In this document: piece after piece, positions 47,090 through 58,609 of the stretch
How positions within the stretch are numbered: the first letter of the stretch is position 1
Layout: the number at the start of each line of letters is the position of its first letter
Source of the DNA: Sphingomonas beigongshangi
Lineage (GTDB): Bacteria; Pseudomonadota; Alphaproteobacteria; Sphingomonadales; Sphingomonadaceae
Length of the DNA: 64,000 nucleotides
Reading direction: 5' to 3'
Assembly (NCBI RefSeq): GCF_016820445.1
Contig: NZ_JADHDT010000001.1
Location: 186,001-250,000, forward strand
Notes under the pieces: generated by a model
What the model saw: the letters and a program-made list of their open reading frames with translations, nothing else
Told to the model about the DNA's origin: nothing
Databases searched by the model: none
Made by a program: the position numbers and the translations under genes

Positions 47090-47185
47090 CCCGTCATTCC
47101 CGCGCGGGCGGGAATGCGGAAACGCTGACGGTGGTGCTCGAACCGACGACCTGCGCGTCCGGATCCCCGCCTGCGCGGGGATGAC
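47090..47185. repeat. Palindromic doublet D (CGTCATTCCCGC type)
   Basis: Left hairpin CGTCATTCCCGCGCGGGCGG-GAATG and right hairpin ATCCCCGCCTGCGCGGGGAT-GAC in opposite orientation, between the glycosylasparaginase gene and atpC. It is in the same family as B and C of the tandem array. The left stem is TTCCCGC and the right is ATCCCCGC, so the two arms have different stems. Confidence 0.75.
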
Positions 47186-47257
47186 CGATACACGCCGCCT
47201 CCGCCGCTCAGCATCGGATATGAAGGTCCTGCCTCACAGGACCGGCGCCGGCCCGCC

Positions 47258-47509
47258 TTACCCCGCGTGTTCGGCGAGGACGGTCAGCCCCTTGGCGTTG
47301 ACCTCGGCGAAGCCGCCCTGGATCGGCACGATCTCGGGCTGCGCGCCCGCGCTGCGGTAGATCGACAGCGCGCCGTCGCGGATCGTCGACATGAAGGGGG
47401 CATGCCCCTCCAGCACGCCGAAATCGCCCTCGGTGCCGGGGACCACGACCATGTGGACCTCCTCGGAGCGGATCAGCTTTTCAGGCGTGACGAGTTCGAA
47501 GTGGAGCAT
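47258..47509 (-). CDS. atpC: F1 ATP synthase epsilon subunit (short form)
   Basis: An 83-aa epsilon subunit: [40 protein letters not shown] and [21 protein letters not shown] make up the N-terminal beta-sandwich. Most bacterial epsilons are about 130-140 aa and end with two helices that inhibit ATP hydrolysis; those helices are missing here. Short epsilons are known in some alphaproteobacteria, which have a separate inhibitor. ATG 47509 has only a weak site, TGAGA. It is the last gene of the atp operon, 187 bp after atpD. Confidence 0.95.
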   Translation of the reverse strand: MLHFELVTPEKLIRSEEVHMVVVPGTEGDFGVLEGHAPFMSTIRDGALSIYRSAGAQPEIVPIQGGFAEVNAKGLTVLAEHAG

Positions 47510-47523
47510 TGTCTCAGGTCCTG

Positions 47524-47688
47524 ACACCCCTCTCCCCTTGTGGGAGAGGAAGGGGCCCATCGCGGCGGCGATGGGAGGGTGAGGGGTGCGCGCCGCAAAG
47601 GCTGGCGCGGCGCTTCCCCCTCATCCAACCTCCGCCAGGCAGCATGGCTGCCAGGCTTCGGTATCCTTCTCCCACAAGGGGAGAAGGC
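47524..47688. repeat. Palindromic elements E in the atpD-atpC gap
   Basis: CCCTCTCCCCTTGTGGGAGA (47527-47546) faces CTTCTCCCACAAGGGGAGAAG (47666-47686) in inverted order. Between them are a CCCATCGC-CGCGATGGG palindrome (47556-47575) and a CAGGCAGCATGGCTGCCAGG-like pair. The gap is nearly filled by inverted repeats. The CTCCCACAAGGGGAG motif is frequent in proteobacterial intergenic repeats. Confidence 0.85.
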
Positions 47689-47696
47689 GATACGGC

Positions 47697-49184
<1,488 letters not shown>

Positions 49185-49187
49185 CTA

Positions 49188-49256
49188 GTTCCCCGGCGAA
49201 GGCCGGGGTCCAGCATGGGGACCTGCGTAACTGGGCCCCGGCCTTCGCCGGGGAAC
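49188..49256. repeat. Palindromic doublet F in the atpG-atpD gap
   Basis: Left 49188-49212, GTTCCCCGGCGAAGGCCGG followed by GGTCCA; right 49232-49256 is its reverse complement with one mismatch. Spacing is 19 bp. Each half alone also folds (CCCCGGC-GAAG-GCCGGGG). It fills most of the 96-bp gap. Confidence 0.9.
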
Positions 49257-49268
49257 AACGTCTTTGAC

Positions 49269-50144
49269 TTACAGCGCCTCGGCGCCCGAGATGATTTCGA
49301 CCAGCTCCGTCGTGATCGCGGCCTGGCGGGTGCGGTTGTACTGGATCGACAGGCGGTTGATCATGTCGCCGGCGTTGCGCGTGGCATTGTCCATCGCGTT
49401 CATGCGGCTGCCCTGTTCCGACGCCGCATTCTCCTGCAGCGCGCGGAAGATCTGCACCGCGATGTTGCGCGGCAGCAGGTCGGCCAGGATGTCCTCCTCG
49501 CTCGGCTCATACTCGACCACCGCGTCCGCGCCGCTTTTGGGCGCGCGGTCGGTGGCGAGCGGCACCGGGATCAGCTGGCGGCCGGTCGGCTCCTGCACCA
49601 GCGCCGAGACGAACTTGGAGAAGAAGAGGTGGGCGACGTCGAACTCGCCGCGCGTGAAGCGCGCGACCAGATCGTCGGCCACGACGCGCGCGTCCTCGAA
49701 CGACACGGTCTTGATATGGCCCATCTCCTGGTCCGCCAGGATCGCATTCGGATAGAAGCGCTTGAGCACCCGGCCCTTCTTGCCGACCAGGTAGAATTTC
49801 ACCGTCTTGCCCTGCGCGATCAGCTCCTCGGCCTTGCGGCGCGCCGCGCGGACGATGTTGCTGTTGAACGCGCCCGCGAGGCCGCGCTCGCTGGTCGCGA
49901 CGACGAGCAGCTGCACCTGATCCTTGCCGGTGCCGGCGAGCAGCGGCGAAGCGCCGACGCCGCCGACGCGGCTCGCCAGGCTGGCCATCACCGCCTCGAG
50001 CCGCTCGGCATAGGGGCGGCCGTTCTGCGCCGCTTCCTGCGCACGGCGCAGCTTGGCGGCGGCGACCATCTTCATCGCCTTGGTGATCTTCTGCGTCGAC
50101 TTCACCGAGCCGATGCGAAGCTTGAGGGCCTTCAAACTTGCCAT
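49269..50144 (-). CDS. atpG: F1 ATP synthase gamma subunit
   Basis: Rotor stalk subunit; 291 aa, full length. The N-terminal helix [20 protein letters not shown] and the C-terminal helix [20 protein letters not shown] form the coiled coil inside the alpha/beta ring; the central Rossmann-like part includes [16 protein letters not shown]. The order atpA-atpG-atpD is standard. It lies 147 bp downstream of atpA; that gap contains palindromic doublet G. Confidence 0.98.
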   Translation of the reverse strand: MASLKALKLRIGSVKSTQKITKAMKMVAAAKLRRAQEAAQNGRPYAERLEAVMASLASRVGGVGASPLLAGTGKDQVQLLVVATSERGLAGAFNSNIVRAARRKAEELIAQGKTVKFYLVGKKGRVLKRFYPNAILADQEMGHIKTVSFEDARVVADDLVARFTRGEFDVAHLFFSKFVSALVQEPTGRQLIPVPLATDRAPKSGADAVVEYEPSEEDILADLLPRNIAVQIFRALQENAASEQGSRMNAMDNATRNAGDMINRLSIQYNRTRQAAITTELVEIISGAEAL

Positions 50145-50169
50145 TCTAGTGCGTCACCATTCCCTCAAA

Positions 50170-50262
50170 CCGTCATGCCGGACTTGTTCCGGCATCCACT
50201 TCGCCACCCGCGCCATGGGCAATTGTGGATCGGTGGACCCCGGAACAAGTCCGGGGTGACGG
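50170..50262. repeat. Palindromic doublet G in the atpA-atpG gap
   Basis: Left 50170-50199: CCGTCA-TGCCGGACTTGTTCCGGCA-TCCAC. Right 50233-50262, read on the other strand: CCGTCA-CCCCGGACTTGTTCCGGGG-TCCAC. The two differ only at two positions in each stem arm, and both differences keep pairing (TG/CA against CC/GG). This is compensatory change within a hairpin. Confidence 0.92.
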
Positions 50263-50291
50263 CGTGTGTGTGTCAGCCGCTATGCGCGTCC

Positions 50292-52380
<2,089 letters not shown>

Positions 52381-52593
52381 GCGATCGAAATCCCTCACAA
52401 CTGATGTTGGCCCATGGGGAAGAGGGCGCGAAAGCTCGCACCTGCTATGGGTTGCGGGCGGCTAGCATGGGGGTGGCGAGGATGCAAGACGCGCACGGCC
52501 GGCGAGGCAACACCCGATGAACGCGGCCGCAACGGCCCGTTCAGGAACGCCGCCGTAACGATCGGCAAACGGGCGAGACAAGGGAGCAATGCG

Positions 52594-53628
52594 ATGCGGT
52601 GTGCGACAGTCGGCGGATCGGGACAGCAAGGTCGCGGCCGCGACGCCGCAACGGACGCTGCCTCCCCTGTCGAGGCGGAGCGGCCGGCGCAGGCACGCGA
52701 TCGGATACGCCCCCCCGTGCTGCCGATGACGGCCGCCGTCCTAGCAGCCCTTTTTCCTATATCTGCCGACGCCGAAGTCCTGCGGGTCGAGGGCATCTTC
52801 GCCGCCACCGCGCGCGAGGCGAGCCTGCTTCCGACGCTGGGCGTCGGCGCGATCGGCGGGCCGGAGGGCGGGCGACTGGCGGATGCCATCGCGCAGCGGC
52901 TGGCGACGCTCGGGCGCGACGGCGTACGGCATGCGCAGATCGTGCCGGCCTCGCTCCGCCCCGACGGCCTGCTCGTCGGCGATGCGGGCGCCACCGTGTC
53001 GCACGAAGACTATAGCGAGACGCGCGAGCGCTGCACGGAGAAGAAGGACGGCAAATGCGTCAGCCGCACGCGCTACCGCGTCGCCTGCACCCGCCGCACG
53101 ATCGCGGTACGCGCCGACCTAAGGGTCCTGCGCTGGAACGATCGCCGCATGCTGTTCGCAAGCCCCAAGACCCGCGACGACAGCAGCAGCTGGTGCGAGG
53201 ATTCCGGGGTGGAGACGAGCGTCGACGGCGAGATCCAGTCCATGGTCGATTCGATCGCGCAGGAGGTGCGCCTCGACCTCGCTCCGCATCGCGAGAGCTA
53301 CAAGGTCCGCGTGCTGGAAAGCCGCGACGGCCTGCCGCCGGAAGCCGCGGCGGTGTTCAAGCAGGCCGTGCGACAGACCAAGCACGATCCCGCCGCCGCC
53401 TGCCGTGGGTTCGCGCAGGTCGACACGATGGTCCCCGATCACGGTCCGACGATGTTCAACCTCGCGCTCTGCGCGGAAGCCGCGGGCCTCTATCCCGAAG
53501 CGCGCGACCGCTATGGCCGGGCGCGCCTGTTCGCGCCCAAGGCCGGCGGCGAAGTGACCCGCGGTCTCGCCCGCGTCGGCGCGCTCGCCGCGGGCGACGA
53601 GGACGTGCGCCACATGGCGGCGCTCTGA
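52594..53628 (+). CDS. Exported TPR-like protein, unknown
   Basis: A 344-aa protein with an odd N-terminus: about 44 Gly/Ala/Arg-rich residues precede a signal-like core (PMTAAVLAALFPISADAEV). ATG 52594 has AGGGAG 7 nt upstream; ATG 52726 would start at that core (300 aa). The middle part has four Cys in RERCTEKKDGKCVSRTRYRVAC and SSSWCEDSG, likely disulfides. The end (about 245-335, AVFKQAVRQTKHDPAAACRGF then TMFNLALCAEAAGLYPEARD) looks like TPR repeats. No family is recognised. It is convergent with the metalloprotein gene. Confidence 0.75.
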   Translation: MRCATVGGSGQQGRGRDAATDAASPVEAERPAQARDRIRPPVLPMTAAVLAALFPISADAEVLRVEGIFAATAREASLLPTLGVGAIGGPEGGRLADAIAQRLATLGRDGVRHAQIVPASLRPDGLLVGDAGATVSHEDYSETRERCTEKKDGKCVSRTRYRVACTRRTIAVRADLRVLRWNDRRMLFASPKTRDDSSSWCEDSGVETSVDGEIQSMVDSIAQEVRLDLAPHRESYKVRVLESRDGLPPEAAAVFKQAVRQTKHDPAAACRGFAQVDTMVPDHGPTMFNLALCAEAAGLYPEARDRYGRARLFAPKAGGEVTRGLARVGALAAGDEDVRHMAAL

Positions 53629-53630
53629 GC

Positions 53631-55172
53631 CTATTTCGCCGGATTGCCGCCGTCTTCCAGTGCAGCGATGGCGGCTGGACCGGATTTTCCGTCGTCGAGT
53701 AGGGCGAGCAGGCGCGCGGCGGCATTGTCGGCCGATGCGTGGGGTGAATAGGCGAGCGGGCGCAGCACCTGCCGCCCCGTCCCGACATCGCCGTCGATCA
53801 GCGTCTGGCGGGCGAGACGGAAGCGCAGATTATCGTCCTGCGGCACCAGCTCCATCGCGCGGTAAAGCGCGTCGACGGCATTCTTCGTCGGCTTGACGTT
53901 CGCCATGCCGAAACTGTCGTAATAGGTCTCAAGCGCCTCGGCATTGTCATTTTCGACCTTGTTGGCCTTGAGCAGCCAGCTGCGCGCTTCCGTCCATCCC
54001 GCGACATCCGCCTTGCGTGTCACGGCTCGCCGCAGATGCACCTTGGCCTTATAGATCAGCGCCTGGATCGATCGTTGATCGTGTGTCAGCGCGCGATCGG
54101 CCGCGGCCTCCGCCTCGTCGTCCTTGCCGGCGTCATAGGCCATTTCGGCGAACCAGCCCTGCGCGGTCGCGTCGGCGGGGAAGCGCGCGGCGAGCGGCGC
54201 CGCGCGGGCGAACACATCGGCGGCATCCTTTTCCCCGACGCCGCGGTCCGAGCGGATGCGCAACGGGATCAGCGCGCGCTCGCCCTCGGTGAGCAGGCGA
54301 ACGGAAACGCGAGGCGTCGGCAACTTGTCCATCGGAATGGTCACGGCCGGAAGGGTGTTGCGGTTGAGGTAGGCGTTGAGGTCGCGGTTCAGGCTGCCAA
54401 GATCACCGAACGCGGCCTTTGCGGCCTCCAACGACGGCGTGCCTTTGTTGAAAGCAACGAGGAAACGCTGGAAAGCCTTGCGGCGCGTATCATCGAGCAT
54501 AAGGTAATGCGTCAGCAGCCATCCGCGGGCATACAGGGATTCGGTATCCTCTGCCTTGAGCTTGCGGCGGTCGGCTTCGAAAAGCTGCTGGACGGTCAGC
54601 CCCCGGGTCAGCAACAGGCTGTAGGCGCGATGTTGCGCCGCGCCGCCCACCCAAATCTTGTCCTTGTCGAAACGCGTGGTGGAGGCGAATTCGGCATAAC
54701 CCTCAGCGAACCAGGACGGATAGGCGATCGCGTAGTTCGTCAGCAGCATGTGGTGCGCATATTCGTGGAACAGCACGATCTGGGGCTGGAGCCCGTTGTC
54801 GCCGTCCCCCATCCCCTTGTCGGGGACGAAGGCCACCGATCCGCTCGCCCGACCGAAGTAGAAGCCGGCGACGTCGTTTCCGCCCTTGCCATAGAGCCGC
54901 TGTACCGCGCCGACGCTGGGCACGATGTAGACGGTCAGCTTGTTCGCCTCGTCCTCTCCCGCCGGCTTTGCCGGCATGGCGTGGAAATAGCGCAGGACGC
55001 CGTCGAACCGTTCGAGGCGCTCCGCCGTGGCGCGCAGGCTCGTCTCGCTCGTATCGCCGTAAACGATGAAGTGGCTGCTCGTCGCCTGGCGCCATTCGGC
55101 CGCGGCGGGGGAGGCGACGGCGCATGCCGCCACGCACGCCGCGCCCGACAGCCATGCCAGAATCCGCGCCAT
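53631..55172 (-). CDS. Exported TPR metallopeptidase-like protein
   Basis: A 513-aa protein with a signal peptide (MARILAWLSGAACVAACAVA, ending in AAA-EW). It has a DUF1570-like domain with FHEYAHHMLLTNYAIAYPSW, i.e. HEYAHH (about residue 135), followed by FAEGYAEFAST, where the Glu is a third ligand (gluzincin-type HEXXH...E). The C-terminal half (about 320-490) has TPR-like helices. It probably acts on periplasmic or surface substrates; none is known. ATG 55172 has GGGAGG 8 nt upstream. It lies 109 bp downstream of the serine protease gene on the same strand. Confidence 0.82.
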   Translation of the reverse strand: MARILAWLSGAACVAACAVASPAAAEWRQATSSHFIVYGDTSETSLRATAERLERFDGVLRYFHAMPAKPAGEDEANKLTVYIVPSVGAVQRLYGKGGNDVAGFYFGRASGSVAFVPDKGMGDGDNGLQPQIVLFHEYAHHMLLTNYAIAYPSWFAEGYAEFASTTRFDKDKIWVGGAAQHRAYSLLLTRGLTVQQLFEADRRKLKAEDTESLYARGWLLTHYLMLDDTRRKAFQRFLVAFNKGTPSLEAAKAAFGDLGSLNRDLNAYLNRNTLPAVTIPMDKLPTPRVSVRLLTEGERALIPLRIRSDRGVGEKDAADVFARAAPLAARFPADATAQGWFAEMAYDAGKDDEAEAAADRALTHDQRSIQALIYKAKVHLRRAVTRKADVAGWTEARSWLLKANKVENDNAEALETYYDSFGMANVKPTKNAVDALYRAMELVPQDDNLRFRLARQTLIDGDVGTGRQVLRPLAYSPHASADNAAARLLALLDDGKSGPAAIAALEDGGNPAK

Positions 55173-55281
55173 ATACCCGCCCTCCCCAAAGACCGGGGTC
55201 GAGACTAAAAGCGTCTGCTTATCTCGCAAGGATTCATGGGCCGGATAGATCGAAAACGGATTATTATCGTCCCCGCGCGCC

Positions 55282-56787
55282 TCATCCGGTCTTTCGACAG
55301 CTGTAGACCAGCTTCTCGTTGGGCAGCGGCGGCAGCGCGGCGCGGATTGCGGCCTCCGCCTGCGTCAGGCGCTCGATCGTCGCGGGCGCGACGGTGCAGG
55401 ATTTCGGGACCGCATCGCCGCGCATCTTGCGCACCGACTCCATCGCCGCCGATCCGAGGAGGTAGCGCGTGTTTGTGTAGGTCTTCGTCGCCGGGTCGAA
55501 GCCGAGCACCGACACGGTCTGCTCGCCGTCGGGGACCAGGACCCGCTCCCACCGGTCGCCGCCCGGCAGATATTGGGTGCGACCGTTGACGCAGCCGCTG
55601 CGTCCCCAGTCGAGCGACACGTCCTGCGTCGAGGAGACGGTGACGCGGCTGCGTTGCGGCACGAAGGCGCAGGTCAGCCGGCCGAGCGGCGCATTGGCGC
55701 TCGCCACCGGGCGCGCCGCGGCGGCGACGGCGGGCAGGCTGATCTCCGCGGACGGGCGCAGCAGATAGACGACCACAGCACCGGCCATCACCGCGCCGCC
55801 GCCATACAGCGCCCAGCGGGCGCGCCGCGCGTCCTCGCGCAGCACGAGGAACCCGGCGCCGCCGATCCCCATCGCACCCAGCACCAGCATCAGGCCAGCG
55901 AGCGCCATCGCATTCTCCCGCCGGGTCAGCGCCGTGGCGCGCGCCTCCGCCAGCGCCGCCTCGCGCGCCAGCGTCTCGCGCGCCAGCGTCTCCCGCGCGT
56001 TCGACGCAGCGTCGCTGCGCGCGCGGGCATCCGCGTCGCTGTCCTCGCGCAGCCGCTCCTCGATCGAGGTGCAGGGCGTGCCGACCTGCTGGAACGGCTG
56101 CTTGGCGGCGCGGAGGAAGGCGGCGAGCTCGGTATCGGCGATGGCGAAGCCGAACGAGCTGTCGCCCTCCTCGCCGCGCGTGATCGCGGAATTGATCCCG
56201 ATCACCCGTCCGCAGCGGTCGAGCAGCGGGCCGCCCGAATTGCCGCGGGCGATGCTGGCGGTGTGAAGCAGCACCTCGACCCCGGTCAGCGTGCGACGAC
56301 CGGAAAAGACGCCTTCCGAGCGAACCGGCGACGTCGGCCGTATATAGTCGGCGGCGGACCGGGCGGTGGCGAGATCGACGTTGCCGGGATAGCCGAGCGC
56401 GACGACCGGATCGCCCTCGCTCACCGGCCCCGTGTAGAGCGTCGCGGGCGGCAGGCGCGCGCCGGAGAACTCGATCATCGCCAGATCCGCCTTGGCATCA
56501 TAGGCGACGACATGGCCCTGGAAGCTCTTGTCGCCTTCGCTCGGCACCACGCCGACGACGACATTGTCGGGATAGCGTTCGGCGAGTTCGGTGACGTGCG
56601 CATTGGTGACGATGCGGTTGGGCGCGACCGCGACGCCGCTGCCGTGGCCAAAGCCCACCACCTGTCCGTCGACGACCGCGATGGTGACGATGCGCACGAC
56701 GCCGCGCGCGGTCGCGCCGATGTCGTCCGCAGCCGCCGGGGTCGCCCCGGCGAGAAGGGCGAGAGGGATGAGGAGGCGGCGCAGCAT
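55282..56787 (-). CDS. Membrane-anchored trypsin-like serine protease
   Basis: A 501-aa protein. It has a signal peptide (about 1-20), a trypsin-like domain with the triad H64 (TNAHV), D101 (KADLAMI) and S184 (ARGNSGGP), and an acidic/Arg/Ala-rich coiled coil (about 245-292) with the repeat ARETLARETLAREA. Two membrane helices follow (about 297-317 and 326-346) and then a C-terminal soluble domain (about 365-501) with four Cys. Unlike HtrA, there is no PDZ domain. The second domain may sense a signal and regulate the protease, which is only inference. It is divergent from cpaF by 126 bp. Confidence 0.85.
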   Translation of the reverse strand: MLRRLLIPLALLAGATPAAADDIGATARGVVRIVTIAVVDGQVVGFGHGSGVAVAPNRIVTNAHVTELAERYPDNVVVGVVPSEGDKSFQGHVVAYDAKADLAMIEFSGARLPPATLYTGPVSEGDPVVALGYPGNVDLATARSAADYIRPTSPVRSEGVFSGRRTLTGVEVLLHTASIARGNSGGPLLDRCGRVIGINSAITRGEEGDSSFGFAIADTELAAFLRAAKQPFQQVGTPCTSIEERLREDSDADARARSDAASNARETLARETLAREAALAEARATALTRRENAMALAGLMLVLGAMGIGGAGFLVLREDARRARWALYGGGAVMAGAVVVYLLRPSAEISLPAVAAAARPVASANAPLGRLTCAFVPQRSRVTVSSTQDVSLDWGRSGCVNGRTQYLPGGDRWERVLVPDGEQTVSVLGFDPATKTYTNTRYLLGSAAMESVRKMRGDAVPKSCTVAPATIERLTQAEAAIRAALPPLPNEKLVYSCRKTG

Positions 56788-56913
56788 GGCCGCGCCTTCG
56801 AACGCGGGCGGGGCCGCGCTGTCAAGCGTGTCCGCCGCCAGGCGGGTGGTTTGGTTAGGAAAATGTCAAACCTTGGCCCCTACCCCTTCGCACTCGAATA
56901 TGAGGACTGAGGG

Positions 56914-58470
56914 ATGAGCGCGTTCGGCCGTCGCAATGGAATGGGGAGCGGGCAACCGGTGCGCCCGGCGTTCGGTGTCGCCAAGCCTATGCAGGGTGGC
57001 GGCCTCGCCCGCCCGGAGCCGGATCCGCTGACCGGCGGAGGCCAGTTTCCGCCCCTGGAATCGATGCCGCCGATGGGTGCGGCAGACGCCGGCGCGGCCG
57101 ACGGCTTCGGTCCGGGCACCATGCCCGGCACGGCGATGGACGCGATGGCGCGCCTCGCCGAGCGCCAGAATGCCAGCGGCGATGCCGGCAACAGCCGCGC
57201 CGAGGGCTTCGAGGCCTCCGTGCACAAGATCAAGGAGCAGGTCCTTCCGCGTCTGCTGGAGCGCGTCGATCCCGAAGCCGCGGCGACGCTGGGCAAGGAC
57301 GAGCTCGCGGAGGAATTCCGACCGATCATCGGCGAGGTGCTCGCCGAGCTCAAGCTGACGCTCAACCGTCGCGAGCAATTCGCGCTGGAAAAGGTGCTGG
57401 TCGACGAATTGCTCGGCCTGGGCCCGCTCGAGGAGCTGCTGGCCGATCCGGCGGTCAGCGACATCATGGTCAACGGACCCGACCAGACCTATGTCGAGCG
57501 CAAGGGCAAGCTGGAGCTCGCCCAGATCCAGTTCCGCGACGAGGAGCATCTGTTCCAGATCGCGCAGCGGATCTGCAACTCGGTCGGCCGCCGCGTCGAC
57601 CAGACGACGCCGCTCGCCGACGCGCGCCTCAAGGACGGCAGCCGCGTCAACGTCATCGTGCCCCCGCTGTCCCTGCGCGGCACCGCGATCTCGATCCGTA
57701 AATTCTCGGCCAAGCCGATCACGCTCGACATGATGGCCGCCGGCGGATCGATGTCGACGAAGATGGCGACGGCGCTGAAGATCGCCGGCGCGAGCCGGTT
57801 CAACGTCATCATCTCGGGCGGCACCGGCTCGGGCAAGACGACGATGCTCAACGCCATGTCGAAGATGATCGACCCCGGCGAGCGGGTGCTGACGATCGAG
57901 GACGCGGCCGAGCTTCGGCTGCAGCAGCCGCACTGGCTGCCGCTGGAGACGCGCCCCGCCAACCTGGAGGGCCAGGGCGAGATCAACATCCGCGACCTCG
58001 TCAAGAACGCGCTGCGTATGCGTCCCGACCGGATCATCCTGGGCGAAATCCGCGGCGCGGAATGTTTCGACATGCTCGCGGCGATGAACACCGGTCACGA
58101 CGGCTCGATGTGCACGCTCCACGCCAACTCGCCGCGCGAGGCGCTGGCGCGTATGGAGAACATGGTGCTGATGAGCGACATCAAGGTGCCCAAGGAGGCG
58201 ATCAGTCGCCAGATCGCCGATTCCGTCGAGCTGATCATCCAGGTGAAGCGCCTCCGCGACGGCAGCCGCCGCGTCACCAACGTCACCGAGGTGATCGGCA
58301 TGGAAGGGCCGGTGATCGTCACGCAGGAACTCTTCAAGTTCGAGTATCTGGACGAAAGCGCCGACGGCAAGATCATCGGCGAATATCGCTCGATGGGCCT
58401 CAGGCCCTACACGCTCGACAAGGCCAAGCAGTTCGGCTTCGACAGCGCGTTCCTGGAAGCGTGCCTGTAA
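56914..58470 (+). CDS. cpaF: Tad pilus assembly ATPase CpaF/TadA
   Basis: Motor ATPase of the Tad pilus; 518 aa. A long, Gly/Pro/Met-rich, low-complexity N-terminus (about 1-75) is followed by the N-domain (about 80-190) with LPRLLERVDPEAAATLGKDE, and the secretion ATPase core. Walker A is IISGGTGSGKTTMLNAMS (about 305), Asp box IEDAAELRLQQPHWLPLETR, Walker B RPDRIILGEIRGAE, and the His box MNTGHDGSMCTLHANSPREAL. AGGA lies 7 nt before the ATG. It is unlinked to cpaBCDE-tadBC (about 51 kb away), with only unknown genes around it. Confidence 0.96.
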   Translation: MSAFGRRNGMGSGQPVRPAFGVAKPMQGGGLARPEPDPLTGGGQFPPLESMPPMGAADAGAADGFGPGTMPGTAMDAMARLAERQNASGDAGNSRAEGFEASVHKIKEQVLPRLLERVDPEAAATLGKDELAEEFRPIIGEVLAELKLTLNRREQFALEKVLVDELLGLGPLEELLADPAVSDIMVNGPDQTYVERKGKLELAQIQFRDEEHLFQIAQRICNSVGRRVDQTTPLADARLKDGSRVNVIVPPLSLRGTAISIRKFSAKPITLDMMAAGGSMSTKMATALKIAGASRFNVIISGGTGSGKTTMLNAMSKMIDPGERVLTIEDAAELRLQQPHWLPLETRPANLEGQGEINIRDLVKNALRMRPDRIILGEIRGAECFDMLAAMNTGHDGSMCTLHANSPREALARMENMVLMSDIKVPKEAISRQIADSVELIIQVKRLRDGSRRVTNVTEVIGMEGPVIVTQELFKFEYLDESADGKIIGEYRSMGLRPYTLDKAKQFGFDSAFLEACL

Positions 58471-58609
58471 GGCAGCGGGGGCGGCCGGGGACGACAGCCA
58501 TGGTGATGGCGCGCCTTTCACCGCTGCATCCTTCGTCGCGGACGTGCCGGTGAACGGCGCGGCCTATGGCGCCGTCGCGCGCGCCCTGCGCACGCCGGAT
58601 CGCGGAGAG

